Assembly (NCBI RefSeq): GCF_008369065.1
Contig: NZ_VDFC01000046.1
Location: forward strand, 1,242,067-1,274,480
Direction: 5' to 3'
Origin: Streptomyces apricus
GTDB lineage: Bacteria > Actinomycetota > Actinomycetes > Streptomycetales > Streptomycetaceae
Length of the DNA stretch: 32,414 nucleotides
Shown: positions 25,143 to 32,414 of the stretch, in pieces
How the letters are laid out: each line of letters starts with the position of its first letter
Position numbering within the stretch: position 1 is the stretch's first letter
Translations under genes and position numbers: made by a program
Notes under the pieces: generated by a model
Seen by the model: the letters and a program-made list of their open reading frames with translations, nothing else
Database searches by the model: none
Told to the model about the DNA's origin: nothing

Positions 25143-26582
25143 CTAGAACGGGTTGAAGTCGTCGAACTCCTGGTCGGCCTCATCCCGCTCGGCCTGCCGG
25201 TCACGGCGCCGCTGGGCGGCGGGACGCGGCGCCTCGAAGCGGTGGTCCTCGCCACGGCGTCCGAGCATCTCGGCCCCGGCCATCACGGTCGGCTCCCAGT
25301 CGAAGACCACCGCGTTCTCCTCGGGGCCGATCGCGACCCCGTCGCCCGAGCGCGCACCCGCCTTCATCAGCGACTCCTCGACCCCGAGACGGGCGAGCCG
25401 GTCGGCGAGGTACCCGACGGCCTCGTCGTTGCTGAAGTCGGTCTGGCGGACCCAGCGCTCCGGCTTCTCGCCCCGGACGCGGTACAGCCCGTCCTCCTCC
25501 TGGACCACGGTGAAGCCGGCGTCGTCGACCGCCTTCGGGCGGATGACGATACGGGTCGCCTCCTCCTTCGGCTTCGCGGCACGGGCCTTCGCGACCAGCT
25601 CGGCGAGGGCGAAGGACAGCTCCTTGAGCCCGATGTGGGCCACCGCCGAGATCGCGAAGACCTGGTAGCCGCGGGCCTCCAGGTCCGGGCGGACCATCTC
25701 GGCCAGGTCCCTGCCGTCGGGCACGTCGATCTTGTTCAGGACGACCAGCCGCGGCCGGCGGTCGAGCCCGCCGCCGTAGCTCCTCAGCTCCTCCTCGATG
25801 ACGTCGAGGTCGGAGAGGGGGTCGCGGTCCGACTCCAGGGTCGCCGTGTCCAGGACGTGGACGAGCACCTCGCAGCGCTCCACGTGCCGCAGGAACTCAA
25901 GGCCCAGGCCCTTGCCCTGGCTGGCGCCGGGGATCAGCCCCGGCACGTCGGCGATCGTGTAGACGGTCGACCCGGCCGTCACCACACCGAGGTTGGGGAC
26001 GAGCGTGGTGAAGGGGTAGTCGGCGATCTTCGGCTTCGCGGCCGACAGCACCGAGATCAGCGAGGACTTGCCGGCGCTGGGGTAGCCCACCAGCGCCACG
26101 TCCGCGACGGTCTTCAGCTCCAGGACGATGTCCTGCGCGTCGCCGGGGACACCCAGCAGTGCGAAGCCGGGCGCCTTGCGGCGGGCCGAGGACAGGGCCG
26201 CGTTGCCGAGGCCGCCCCGGCCGCCCTCCGCGGCCACGTACGTGGTGCCCTGGCCCACGAGGTCCGCGAGCACGTTGCCGGCCTTGTCAAGGACGACGGT
26301 GCCGTCCGGCACCGGCAGGACCAGGTCCTGGCCGTCCTTGCCGGAGCGGTTGCCGCCCTCGCCGGGCCGGCCGCTGGTGGCCTTGCGGTGCGGGGAGTGG
26401 TGGTAGTCGAGCAGCGTGGTGACGGACTGGTCGACGACCAGGATCACGTCACCGCCACGGCCGCCGTTGCCGCCGTCCGGGCCACCGAGGGGCTTGAACT
26501 TCTCCCGGTGGACGGAGGCACAGCCGTGACCTCCGCTACCCGCGGCGACGTGCAGCTCGACGCGGTCCACGAAGGTGGTCAT
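25143..26582 (-). CDS. obg: GTPase Obg (CgtA)
   Basis: 479 residues from ATG 26582, with TGGAGG 8 nt upstream. The Gly-rich Obg fold covers ~1-160 ([32 protein letters not shown]). The GTPase domain has G1 [10 protein letters not shown]2/G3 [12 protein letters not shown] and [10 protein letters not shown], and G4 NKID. A C-terminal OCT domain lies at ~350-430 ([25 protein letters not shown]), followed by a short acidic tail. Obg binds the 50S subunit and links ribosome assembly to growth; in Streptomyces it is reported to affect the onset of aerial mycelium. It is third in rplU-rpmA-obg, with a hairpin in the 149-bp gap after rpmA. Confidence 0.97.
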   Translation of the reverse strand: MTTFVDRVELHVAAGSGGHGCASVHREKFKPLGGPDGGNGGRGGDVILVVDQSVTTLLDYHHSPHRKATSGRPGEGGNRSGKDGQDLVLPVPDGTVVLDKAGNVLADLVGQGTTYVAAEGGRGGLGNAALSSARRKAPGFALLGVPGDAQDIVLELKTVADVALVGYPSAGKSSLISVLSAAKPKIADYPFTTLVPNLGVVTAGSTVYTIADVPGLIPGASQGKGLGLEFLRHVERCEVLVHVLDTATLESDRDPLSDLDVIEEELRSYGGGLDRRPRLVVLNKIDVPDGRDLAEMVRPDLEARGYQVFAISAVAHIGLKELSFALAELVAKARAAKPKEEATRIVIRPKAVDDAGFTVVQEEDGLYRVRGEKPERWVRQTDFSNDEAVGYLADRLARLGVEESLMKAGARSGDGVAIGPEENAVVFDWEPTVMAGAEMLGRRGEDHRFEAPRPAAQRRRDRQAERDEADQEFDDFNPF

Positions 26583-26679
26583 GGAATGTGCCTCCAGTTA
26601 CGTACGGAAAATCTCTCATCGATGATCGTCGCGCGGTCGTCGCCGCGCGGCGGTCACCACTCGGTCGAAACACGCGAAA

Positions 26680-26716
26680 GGCGGACCCGCTTCCCGTACG
26701 GGAAGTGAGGTCCGCC
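26680..26716 (-). terminator. Hairpin between rpmA and obg (partial terminator)
   Basis: Outer stem GGCGGACC / GGTCCGCC encloses the perfect 16-bp palindrome CTTCCCGTACGGGAAG; on the minus strand TTTCG follows. It lies 15 nt after the rpmA stop and probably lowers read-through into obg. Confidence 0.65.
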
Positions 26717-26731
26717 TCGCGAAGGATCCGG

Positions 26732-26986
26732 TCAGGCGACCGGAACGATGTTCACGACCTTGCGGCCACGGTGCGTGCCGAACTCGACCGCACCGGCGGC
26801 CAGCGCGAACAGCGTGTCGTCCTTGCCACGGCCGACGCTCGCGCCGGGGTGGAAGTGGGTGCCACGCTGGCGGACCAGGATCTCACCGGCGTTGACGACC
26901 TGACCGCCGAAGCGCTTCACGCCGAGCCGCTGAGCATTGGAGTCGCGACCGTTCCGGGTGGACGATGCGCCCTTCTTGTGTGCCAT
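26732..26986 (-). CDS. rpmA: 50S ribosomal protein L27
   Basis: 84 residues from ATG 26986, with GAGGAG just upstream. The sequence begins [20 protein letters not shown], the typical L27 start, with [10 protein letters not shown] in the middle. L27 sits near the peptidyl-transferase centre, with its N-terminus reaching the P site. There is no N-terminal cleavage extension of the Firmicutes type. It starts 14 nt after rplU in the same transcript. Confidence 0.98.
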   Translation of the reverse strand: MAHKKGASSTRNGRDSNAQRLGVKRFGGQVVNAGEILVRQRGTHFHPGASVGRGKDDTLFALAAGAVEFGTHRGRKVVNIVPVA

Positions 26987-27000
26987 CTCTCCTCAGTCCC

Positions 27001-27321
27001 TTACTTCGCAGCCGCGGGGATCTCAGTGACCTTGATCGCCGTGTACTGCTGGCGGTGGCCCTGACGACGGCGGTAGCCGGTCTTGTTCTTGTAGCGAAGG
27101 ATGTCGATCTTCACACCCTTGTGGTGGTCCACGACTTCGGCCTGGACCTTGATGCCGTCCAGCACCCACGGGTCGCTGGTCACGGCGTCGCCGTCGACCA
27201 CGAGCAGGGTCGAGAGCTCGACCGTGTCGCCAACCTTGGCAGTGGAAATCTTGTCAACCTCAACGATGTCGCCGACAGCAACCTTGTGCTGGCGACCACC
27301 GCTGCGCACGATGGCGTACAC
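27001..27321 (-). CDS. rplU: 50S ribosomal protein L21
   Basis: 106 residues from GTG 27321 ([14 protein letters not shown]), the usual L21 start and length; the longer frame from 27336 is rejected. The family signature [20 protein letters not shown] is near the C-terminus. GAGAGAG lies about 5 nt upstream. A 5' leader of about 130 nt separates it from its promoter (TTGACC-17-TAACCT). The leader contains a CTCCCGG/CCGGGAG hairpin, a possible site of ribosomal-protein autoregulation. First gene of rplU-rpmA-obg. Confidence 0.98.
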   Translation of the reverse strand: MYAIVRSGGRQHKVAVGDIVEVDKISTAKVGDTVELSTLLVVDGDAVTSDPWVLDGIKVQAEVVDHHKGVKIDILRYKNKTGYRRRQGHRQQYTAIKVTEIPAAAK

Positions 27322-27457
27322 GGATCTCTCTCTCACTCGAAGTCGGAATCCCCGCAGTCCAGCCGCCGGAGGAACAGACGGCCTCTCCCGGGGCGCGAGC
27401 CACCGGGAGGAAGAGGTTTACGGGAATGCGGCGCGTCTGCAAACACACCGAGGGTCA

Positions 27458-27486
27458 AGGTTACGGGGCCCCGACCTGGGGGTCAA
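27458..27486 (-). promoter_or_regulatory. Promoter of rplU-rpmA-obg
   Basis: TTGACC (-35), exactly 17-nt spacer, TAACCT (-10) on the minus strand: close to the housekeeping consensus. The predicted start is near 27450, giving a leader of about 130 nt. Confidence 0.75.
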
Positions 27487-27496
27487 ACCGGCTCCC

Positions 27497-27519
27497 GGCC
27501 GCCCCCTGACCGGGCGGCC
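27497..27519 (-). terminator. Terminator of the phospholipase-D-like gene
   Basis: GGCCGCCC / GGGCGGCC stem with a 7-nt loop. It begins at the last base of the stop codon and lies immediately upstream of the rplU -35 box. Confidence 0.65.
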
Positions 27520-28865
27520 TAGGTGGGCTCGCCGTCCGCCGGCAGCGGCTTCACGCCCTTGCACAGGTCGGTGGTGTCCTTGGTGCCCGGGTAGGCCACC
27601 TTGGTCACCCGGTCGAAGTGGACCCGGTACATGTCGTGCACGGCGTCGTCGTCGACCTTCACGATCGACTCGTCGTTCTCGCGCAGCGCGGGGCCCGTGT
27701 AGTTGCCCGAGCCGGTGAAGCTGACCTTGTTCTTCACGCCGTCGTACATGCCGTCCACCAGGATGTACTTGCTGTGGATGATGTACGGCGTGACCAGCTT
27801 CTTGCCGGGGTTCAGCGGGTCCCGGTCGTCGTTGTAGCAGCGCACGGTCGGGCCACCGGTGGTGTGCATCTTCTCCCAGGTGCCCTTCGTGCCACCGCTG
27901 CTCTTGGCGCTGTCCGACTCCGCGTAGACGATGCTCACGGAGCAGCCCGCCTTCTTGAGGTCGACCAGCTTCTCCGCGATGGCCAGCCGCGTGATCTTGA
28001 AGATCGCCACCCGGACCTTGGTGGACTGGGTGACCCCAGCGGTGTCCTTGTACTTACAGGTGACGTTGTTGAGGATCGAGTACACCGTGTCGGTGGCCCG
28101 GGAGTTGCCCGTGCGCGGGAAGAAGTAGGCCTTGTAGAGGCCGTTGCTGACCGTGCGGTAGTTCCAGGACTGCCAGTCCCGCGCGACCATCGTGTCGAAG
28201 TAGTCCGCGTACGCGTCGTACATCGTCGGGTTGTTCGGCAGCAGCAGCGCGTCGTTGAAGAAGCGCGTGTGCGCGGACGGCGTGGAGTTCGAGGTGGTCT
28301 CGACGACCACGTTGGTGGCGCCCTGCACCGCCGAGAACAGCCAGAACTTGTTGTGCATGATCGACTGCCCGAACTGCGGGTCGCCCAGGCACGACTTCTT
28401 CTTCGGGCAGGTCGCCACGTACGAGCCCTGGCTGCGGTCGGTGCCGAGGCCCGAGGCCAGCGTCCCGTACGCGGTGTTGGTCGGGCGGTCGCTGACGCTG
28501 GACTCGTCGAGCAGCACCTGTACGTGCACCCCGCGGTCCTTGGCGGCGACGAGCGCGTTGACGACGCCGGCCTCCCAGACGTGGTAGACCGCGACCTTGA
28601 TCGTGGAGCCGGGCAGCGCGGAGTTCGTCAGCTCGATCAGCCGCGTACGGATCGCGGCCTGCTGGTCTGCGGTGCCGAGCGGGTCGTTGAAGATCGGCCC
28701 CTCGGTCCACGTCGGGTTGTCGAGGGCCTGTGCCGTGCCCGTCGACGCGATCCCCTGGACGCCCGCCGCGGACAGCACCGTCGCCAGCGCCACGGCCTGG
28801 CGGCCGCCCTTGACCGGCTTCACAGCACGGTGCCGCCCGGTGCCCTGCAGGCGCACGCGCGCCAT
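27519..28865 (-). CDS. Secreted phospholipase-D-like protein
   Basis: 448 residues from ATG 28865, with GGGGAGGGG directly upstream. A signal peptide covers residues 1-47: basic start, hydrophobic VALATVLSAAGV, and cleavage after AQA at 45-47. Two PLD half-domains follow: HNK at 171-173 (IMHNKFWLF) and HSK at 364-366 (IIHSKYILVDG), each with downstream Ser/Asn/Glu residues (TTSNST; TGSGNYTG ... NDES). The HxK pair forms one active site acting through a phospho-histidine intermediate. Several Cys (ATCPKKKSCLG, KAGCSV, VRCYND, TDLCKG) may form disulphides. The substrate could be a phospholipid or another phosphodiester. It lies between rne and rplU, has its own terminator, and is unrelated to its ribosomal neighbours in role. 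Confidence 0.9.
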   Translation of the reverse strand: MARVRLQGTGRHRAVKPVKGGRQAVALATVLSAAGVQGIASTGTAQALDNPTWTEGPIFNDPLGTADQQAAIRTRLIELTNSALPGSTIKVAVYHVWEAGVVNALVAAKDRGVHVQVLLDESSVSDRPTNTAYGTLASGLGTDRSQGSYVATCPKKKSCLGDPQFGQSIMHNKFWLFSAVQGATNVVVETTSNSTPSAHTRFFNDALLLPNNPTMYDAYADYFDTMVARDWQSWNYRTVSNGLYKAYFFPRTGNSRATDTVYSILNNVTCKYKDTAGVTQSTKVRVAIFKITRLAIAEKLVDLKKAGCSVSIVYAESDSAKSSGGTKGTWEKMHTTGGPTVRCYNDDRDPLNPGKKLVTPYIIHSKYILVDGMYDGVKNKVSFTGSGNYTGPALRENDESIVKVDDDAVHDMYRVHFDRVTKVAYPGTKDTTDLCKGVKPLPADGEPT

Positions 28866-29089
28866 GTGATCCCCTCCCCTGACACGTGTGAGCGTCTCCC
28901 CAACGCGCACGCGTGTGTACGTACCGATAACTGCATGAGTTTTACAGGTAACTTACCGCGCCCCAAGGGGCGGGGGGTGGCTGTGATGTGATCGACGCCC
29001 ACCAAACCGGGCGATACGCCACCACAGCGGTCACCGAAACATCGATTCGGGTGACCTCACGGGTTGTACGGGTGACGACGCCGCCTCTT

Positions 29090-29131
29090 CCGGGGAAGCT
29101 GGCCGCCCTCCCGGGGAAGCCGGCCGCCCCC
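29090..29131. repeat. 21-bp tandem duplication
   Basis: CCGGGGAAGCTGGCCGCCCTC is followed directly by a copy with two changes (CCGGGGAAGCCGGCCGCCCCC), in noncoding sequence after rne. Confidence 0.75.
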
Positions 29132-29141
29132 GCGCACGCGA

Positions 29142-29182
29142 ACGCCTCCCGCCCGGCTGTCGTCCAGCCGCACGGGAGGCGT
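29142..29182 (-). terminator. rne terminator hairpin
   Basis: 10-bp stem ACGCCTCCCG / CGGGAGGCGT with a nested CGGCTG / CAGCCG stem, about 64 nt after the rne stop; a short TTCGC follows on the minus strand. Confidence 0.65.
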
Positions 29183-29245
29183 CGCGTCGCTCCTAGCCGG
29201 TCCCACCGGCCCCTGTCAGTCCCTGTCGGTTCCTGCCGGTGTTCG

Positions 29246-32200
29246 TCAGTCCTCGTCGGTGGAGGCCGTGACGGTGGACGGCGTCTGCTGCTCGGCCGCC
29301 GCGGTCTTCTTGGCCGTCGACTTCGTGGCCGTCTTGGCGGTCTTGGTCGCCTTCTTGGCCGTCGTCTTCTTGGCGGCCGTCTTCTTGGCAGCGGTCGTCG
29401 TCTTCTTGGCGGCGGCCTTCTTCGCCGGCGCCTTCTTGGCCGTCTTGCGGGCCGCCGTCTTCTTGACCGGCGCCTCCTCGTTGACCGGCGCCTCCTCGGC
29501 GGCCTCGCCGGACGGCTCCTGCGAGGGCTCCGCGGGAGCCTCGGCCGGGGCCTCCGGCGACGCCGACGGGACGACCACGACGGCGGTCTCGGCGGACGAC
29601 GTCGGCGCGGCGGCCTTGCGGACCGCACGGCGCCTCGGACGGGCCGGGGCGGCACTGTCGGCGGCGGGCTGCTCCGCCGGTGCGGCGGACCCGGACCCGG
29701 CGTCCTGCCCGGCCGCGGGCTCGGGCCGGGCCTCGGGCGCCGGCTCGGCGGGCGCGGGCGCCGCGACCGGCTCGGTGACCGTCACGACGGCCTCCTCGGC
29801 GGCCGCGGGCGAACCGGCCGGAGCGGACACCTTGCGGGTCGCCCGGCGGCGCGTACGGCCCTTGGGGGCCGCGTCGTCCACGGCGGGGGCCTCGGTCTCG
29901 GCGGCCGGGGCCTCCGCCGCCGGGGCCTCGACCACCGGGTCCTCGGCGGCGGCGGGCGCGGCCTGCGCGACCTCGGCCGGCTCCTGCGGCACGGGCTGCT
30001 CGGCCTCCTCCTCCGGCGTCACGGACTGCGCCGTCGGAGCAGCGGACGCCGCCTCGGCGCGGCGCTCGGACCGGCGGGACTCGGACCTCGGCGCACCCGC
30101 GGGAGAGGACGCGCGACGGCTCGCCCGGCGGCGCGAACGCCCGCCACGGGTGGCCGCGGCCTCCGCCTCGGCGGCGCTGCTGTAGAGCTCCTCGTCCGGT
30201 ACGAACTCGGGCTCCGCGAGCGCGACCGGCTCGGCCACCTCCGCGGCGACCTCGGCGGCCGTCTCGACGGGCTCGGCCGTCCCGGCGGTGTCCGTCTCGT
30301 GCTCGTGCGCGTGGTCGTGCTCGTGGGTCTGCTCGGCACCGCCGCGGCCGCGCTTCTTGCGCTTGCCGCCGCCACCGGCGGAGGTGGGCTGCTCCATGTG
30401 CACGATCACGCCGCGGCCGTTGCAGTGGACGCAGGTCTCCGAGAACGACTCAAGGAGGCCCTGGCCGACCCGCTTGCGGGTCATCTGGACGAGGCCCAGC
30501 GAGGTGACCTCGGCCACCTGGTGCTTGGTGCGGTCGCGGCCCAGGCACTCCAGCAGGCGCCGCAGCACCAGGTCCCGGTTGGACTCCAGGACCATGTCGA
30601 TGAAGTCGATGACGACGATGCCGCCGAGGTCGCGCAGCCGCAGCTGGCGCACGATCTCCTCGGCCGCCTCCAGGTTGTTCCTGGTGACCGTCTCTTCGAG
30701 GTTGCCGCCCTGACCGGTGAACTTGCCGGTGTTGACGTCGATGACGATCATCGCTTCGGTCTTGTCGATGACCAGCGAACCGCCGCTCGGCAGCCAGACC
30801 TTGCGGTCCAGGGCCTTGGCGAGCTGCTCGTCGATCCGGTACGACGCGAAGACGTCGACCTCGGAGGTCCAGCGCGACAACCGGTTCGCCAGGTCGGGCG
30901 CGACGTGCGAGACGTAGCCGTGGATGGTCTCCCACGCCTCGTCGCCGCTGACGATGACCTTGGTGAAGTCCTCGTTGAAGATGTCGCGGACGACGCGGAC
31001 GGTCATGTCCGGCTCGCCGTAGAGCAGCGTCGGCGCGCTTGAGCTGCCGCCCTTCGCCTTCTTCTGGATGTCCTCCCACTGCGCCTGGAGCCGCTCGACG
31101 TCACGGCGCAGCTCGTCCTCGCTCGCGCCCTCGGCGGCGGTGCGCACGATGACACCGGCGTCGTCGGGGACGATCTTCTTGAGGATGGTCTTCAGCCGGG
31201 CGCGCTCGGTGTCGGGCAGCTTGCGGCTGATGCCGGTCATCGAGCCCTCGGGCACGTAGACCAGGTAGCGGCCGGGGAGCGAGACCTGGCTGGTCAGCCG
31301 GGCGCCCTTGTGACCGATCGGGTCCTTCGTGACCTGCACGAGGACCGACTGGCCCGACTTCAGGGCGCTCTCGATGCGGCGGGGGCCGTTGGCCATGCCC
31401 AGCGCCTCGAAGTTGACCTCGCCGGCGTACAGCACGGCGTTGCGGCCCTTGCCGATGTCGATGAAGGCGGCCTCCATCGACGGCAGCACGTTCTGGACCT
31501 TGCCCAGGTAGACGTTGCCGACGTACGAGGTCGCCTGCTCCTTGTTGACGTAGTGCTCCACGAGCACGTCGTCCTCAAGGACACCGATCTGGGTGCGCTC
31601 GCCGTTCTGGCGGACGACCATCACGCGCTCGACGGCCTCGCGGCGGGCCAGGAACTCGGCCTCGGTGATGATCGGGACGCGGCGGCGGCCCTGCTCGCGG
31701 CCCTCGCGGCGGCGCTGCTTCTTGGCCTCCAGACGGGTCGAGCCCTTGATGGACTGCACCTCGTCCGAGCTGTCGTGCGGCCGCTCGTCCTTCTTGCGGG
31801 GCTCGCGGACCTTGACGACCGTGCGCTCGGGGTCGCTGTCGCCGGCGGCCTCGGTCTCGCCGGAGGAGTCACCGGCGCGGCGGCGACGGCGACGGCGGCG
31901 ACGGCTGCTGCTGGAGCCGCCGCCCTCCTCGTGCTCGTCCTCGGCGTCCGTGTCGTCCTCTTCGGCCTGCTCGGTCCGCCCGCCCTGCTCGGCGGTGTCA
32001 TCCTGCGCGTCGGCGGCGGACCGGGCGGGCTGCTCGCCGCGCTCGGCCTGCTCACCGGCGAACTCGTCGTCGGTGTCGGTGTCGGCCTCGGCGGACTCGC
32101 CCCGGCGGCGGCGACGGCCACCGCGGCGGCGGCGCCGGCGCGAACCGGTCTCCTCGCCGTCCTCACCGTCGGCGGCGTCCTCGGCGGACTCCTCCTCGAC

Positions 32201-32414
32201 GGGCTCCTCGTCCACCGGCTCCTCGGCCTCGGGGGCGCGCTCCACGGGGGCGACGGCCACCGCGGCGGCGGCGCCGGCGCGAACCGGTCTCCTCGCCGTC
32301 CTCACCGTCGGCGGCGTCCTCGGCGGACTCCTCCTCGACGGGCTCCTCGTCCACCGGCTCCTCGGCCTCGGGGGCGCGCTCCACGGGGTCTCCGTCACGG
32401 CTGCGCCCTCGGCG
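29246..32414 (-). CDS. rne: Ribonuclease E/G (5' end outside window)
   Basis: About 1,055 codons are visible; the start lies beyond 32414. The N-terminal part is a disordered acidic/Arg-rich region with blocks of RRRRRR. The catalytic core follows: an S1 domain ([35 protein letters not shown]), the Mg-binding aspartates in [11 protein letters not shown] and [11 protein letters not shown], and the zinc-link CVHCNGRG (30422-30433). The C-terminal 400 residues are Ala/Pro/Glu-rich with RRRA.R patches and end in a histone-H1-like Lys/Ala tail (29290-29480, [13 protein letters not shown] type). RNase E processes rRNA and starts mRNA decay. A perfect 139-bp tandem duplication at 32110-32388 shifts the frame between its copies; which frame the upstream part uses cannot be seen here. 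Confidence 0.95.
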   Translation of the reverse strand, partial: AEGAAVTETPWSAPPRPRSRWTRSPSRRSPPRTPPTVRTARRPVRAGAAAAVAVAPVERAPEAEEPVDEEPVEEESAEDAADGEDGEETGSRRRRRRGGRRRRRGESAEADTDTDDEFAGEQAERGEQPARSAADAQDDTAEQGGRTEQAEEDDTDAEDEHEEGGGSSSSRRRRRRRRRAGDSSGETEAAGDSDPERTVVKVREPRKKDERPHDSSDEVQSIKGSTRLEAKKQRRREGREQGRRRVPIITEAEFLARREAVERVMVVRQNGERTQIGVLEDDVLVEHYVNKEQATSYVGNVYLGKVQNVLPSMEAAFIDIGKGRNAVLYAGEVNFEALGMANGPRRIESALKSGQSVLVQVTKDPIGHKGARLTSQVSLPGRYLVYVPEGSMTGISRKLPDTERARLKTILKKIVPDDAGVIVRTAAEGASEDELRRDVERLQAQWEDIQKKAKGGSSSAPTLLYGEPDMTVRVVRDIFNEDFTKVIVSGDEAWETIHGYVSHVAPDLANRLSRWTSEVDVFASYRIDEQLAKALDRKVWLPSGGSLVIDKTEAMIVIDVNTGKFTGQGGNLEETVTRNNLEAAEEIVRQLRLRDLGGIVVIDFIDMVLESNRDLVLRRLLECLGRDRTKHQVAEVTSLGLVQMTRKRVGQGLLESFSETCVHCNGRGVIVHMEQPTSAGGGGKRKKRGRGGAEQTHEHDHAHEHETDTAGTAEPVETAAEVAAEVAEPVALAEPEFVPDEELYSSAAEAEAAATRGGRSRRRASRRASSPAGAPRSESRRSERRAEAASAAPTAQSVTPEEEAEQPVPQEPAEVAQAAPAAAEDPVVEAPAAEAPAAETEAPAVDDAAPKGRTRRRATRKVSAPAGSPAAAEEAVVTVTEPVAAPAPAEPAPEARPEPAAGQDAGSGSAAPAEQPAADSAAPARPRRRAVRKAAAPTSSAETAVVVVPSASPEAPAEAPAEPSQEPSGEAAEEAPVNEEAPVKKTAARKTAKKAPAKKAAAKKTTTAAKKTAAKKTTAKKATKTAKTATKSTAKKTAAAEQQTPSTVTASTDED
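32110..32388 (-). repeat. Perfect 139-bp tandem duplication inside rne
   Basis: Two identical copies head to tail (about 32110-32249 and 32249-32388) with no mismatch. The period of 139 is 46 codons plus one base. Copy 1 reads [18 protein letters not shown] in the frame that continues into the catalytic core. Copy 2 gives that same peptide only in another frame (GTG 32384), which reaches a stop at 32163. In the frame of the core, copy 2 reads as an unrelated Arg/Pro-rich peptide. Both frames stay open through copy 2, so the duplication is invisible to a simple ORF call. Confidence 0.92.

Larger units (their letters stand above)
28866..29245. other. 380-bp intergenic region between rne and the PLD-like gene
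   Basis: No gene is supported. Contents: a terminator-like hairpin at 29142-29182 (ACGCCTCCCG/CGGGAGGCGT with inner CGGCTG/CAGCCG) downstream of rne; a 21-bp tandem repeat at 29090-29131; and GTCACCCG direct repeats near 29048-29079 (minus strand). An AT-richer stretch at 28929-28955 probably holds the PLD promoter. Confidence 0.6.

Noticed and set aside
24225-26708. 827-codon plus-strand frame over the permease and obg
   Set aside because: Runs out of frame through the permease and antisense through obg, both secure genes.
29290-29480. Short repeats suggesting a CRISPR or minisatellite
   Set aside because: They encode the Lys/Ala-rich RNase E tail; unit length and spacing are irregular and follow codons.
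28988-31042. 684-codon plus-strand Gly/Arg/Leu-rich frame
   Set aside because: Antisense shadow of the Ala/Glu/Lys-rich rne C-terminus.
32163-32384. Separate 73-residue gene inside rne
   Set aside because: It is the out-of-phase reading created by the 139-bp duplication, not an independent gene.

Overview
The window is high-GC chromosomal DNA with GC-saturated third codon positions, GTG starts and AGGAG-type ribosome binding sites. Its gene set and order (leuS ... rsfS-LCP-nadD ... proA-proB ... obg-rpmA-rplU ... rne) point to Streptomyces or a close relative. From memory, the order from leuS to proB matches S. coelicolor SCO2571-SCO2587 gene for gene; this is recall, not a search result.

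Layout. (1) 1-3990, minus strand: a partial membrane-anchored coiled-coil protein, then leuS. leuS is preceded by a 12-codon leader peptide with three consecutive Leu codons and a terminator hairpin, which has the layout of a transcription attenuator. (2) 4260-7213, plus strand: a two-gene redox module. A six-helix bis-heme-b membrane protein overlaps by one base with a NuoF-like flavoprotein that ends in a three-cysteine ferredoxin domain. (3) 7289-8337, minus strand: two identical tRNA-Ala(GGC) genes bracket a pair of tiny CxxC proteins. (4) 8378-12689, minus strand: histidine phosphatase, rsfS, a degenerate LytR-CpsA-Psr protein (probable PdtA), nadD and two tiny single-span membrane proteins. 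(5) 12791-13921, plus strand: an M48 metalloprotease. (6) 14002-19047, minus strand: two membrane proteins sharing a cytoplasmic N-terminal motif, proA, an unknown protein and proB. (7) 19364-25047: a TagF-like glycerophosphotransferase with six added membrane helices; then a regulator diverging from a DUF4097 protein and a DrrA/DrrB-type ABC exporter, with strong palindromes in the shared promoter region. (8) 25143-32414, minus strand: obg, rpmA, rplU, a secreted phospholipase-D-like protein and the 3' part of rne (RNase E/G). The rne N-terminal coding region carries a perfect 139-bp tandem duplication that is not a multiple of three.

Themes. Housekeeping translation genes (leuS, tRNA-Ala, rsfS, obg, rpmA, rplU, rne) and proline synthesis are mixed with cell-envelope genes (LCP protein, TagF-like transferase, two single-span proteins). 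The proB-obg interval is the most accessory-looking part: it holds a self-contained transporter module with its own divergent regulator and a dispersed Streptomyces-type intergenic repeat. Several minus-strand genes have a TAnnnT -10 box 6-8 nt before the start codon, which suggests leaderless transcripts.
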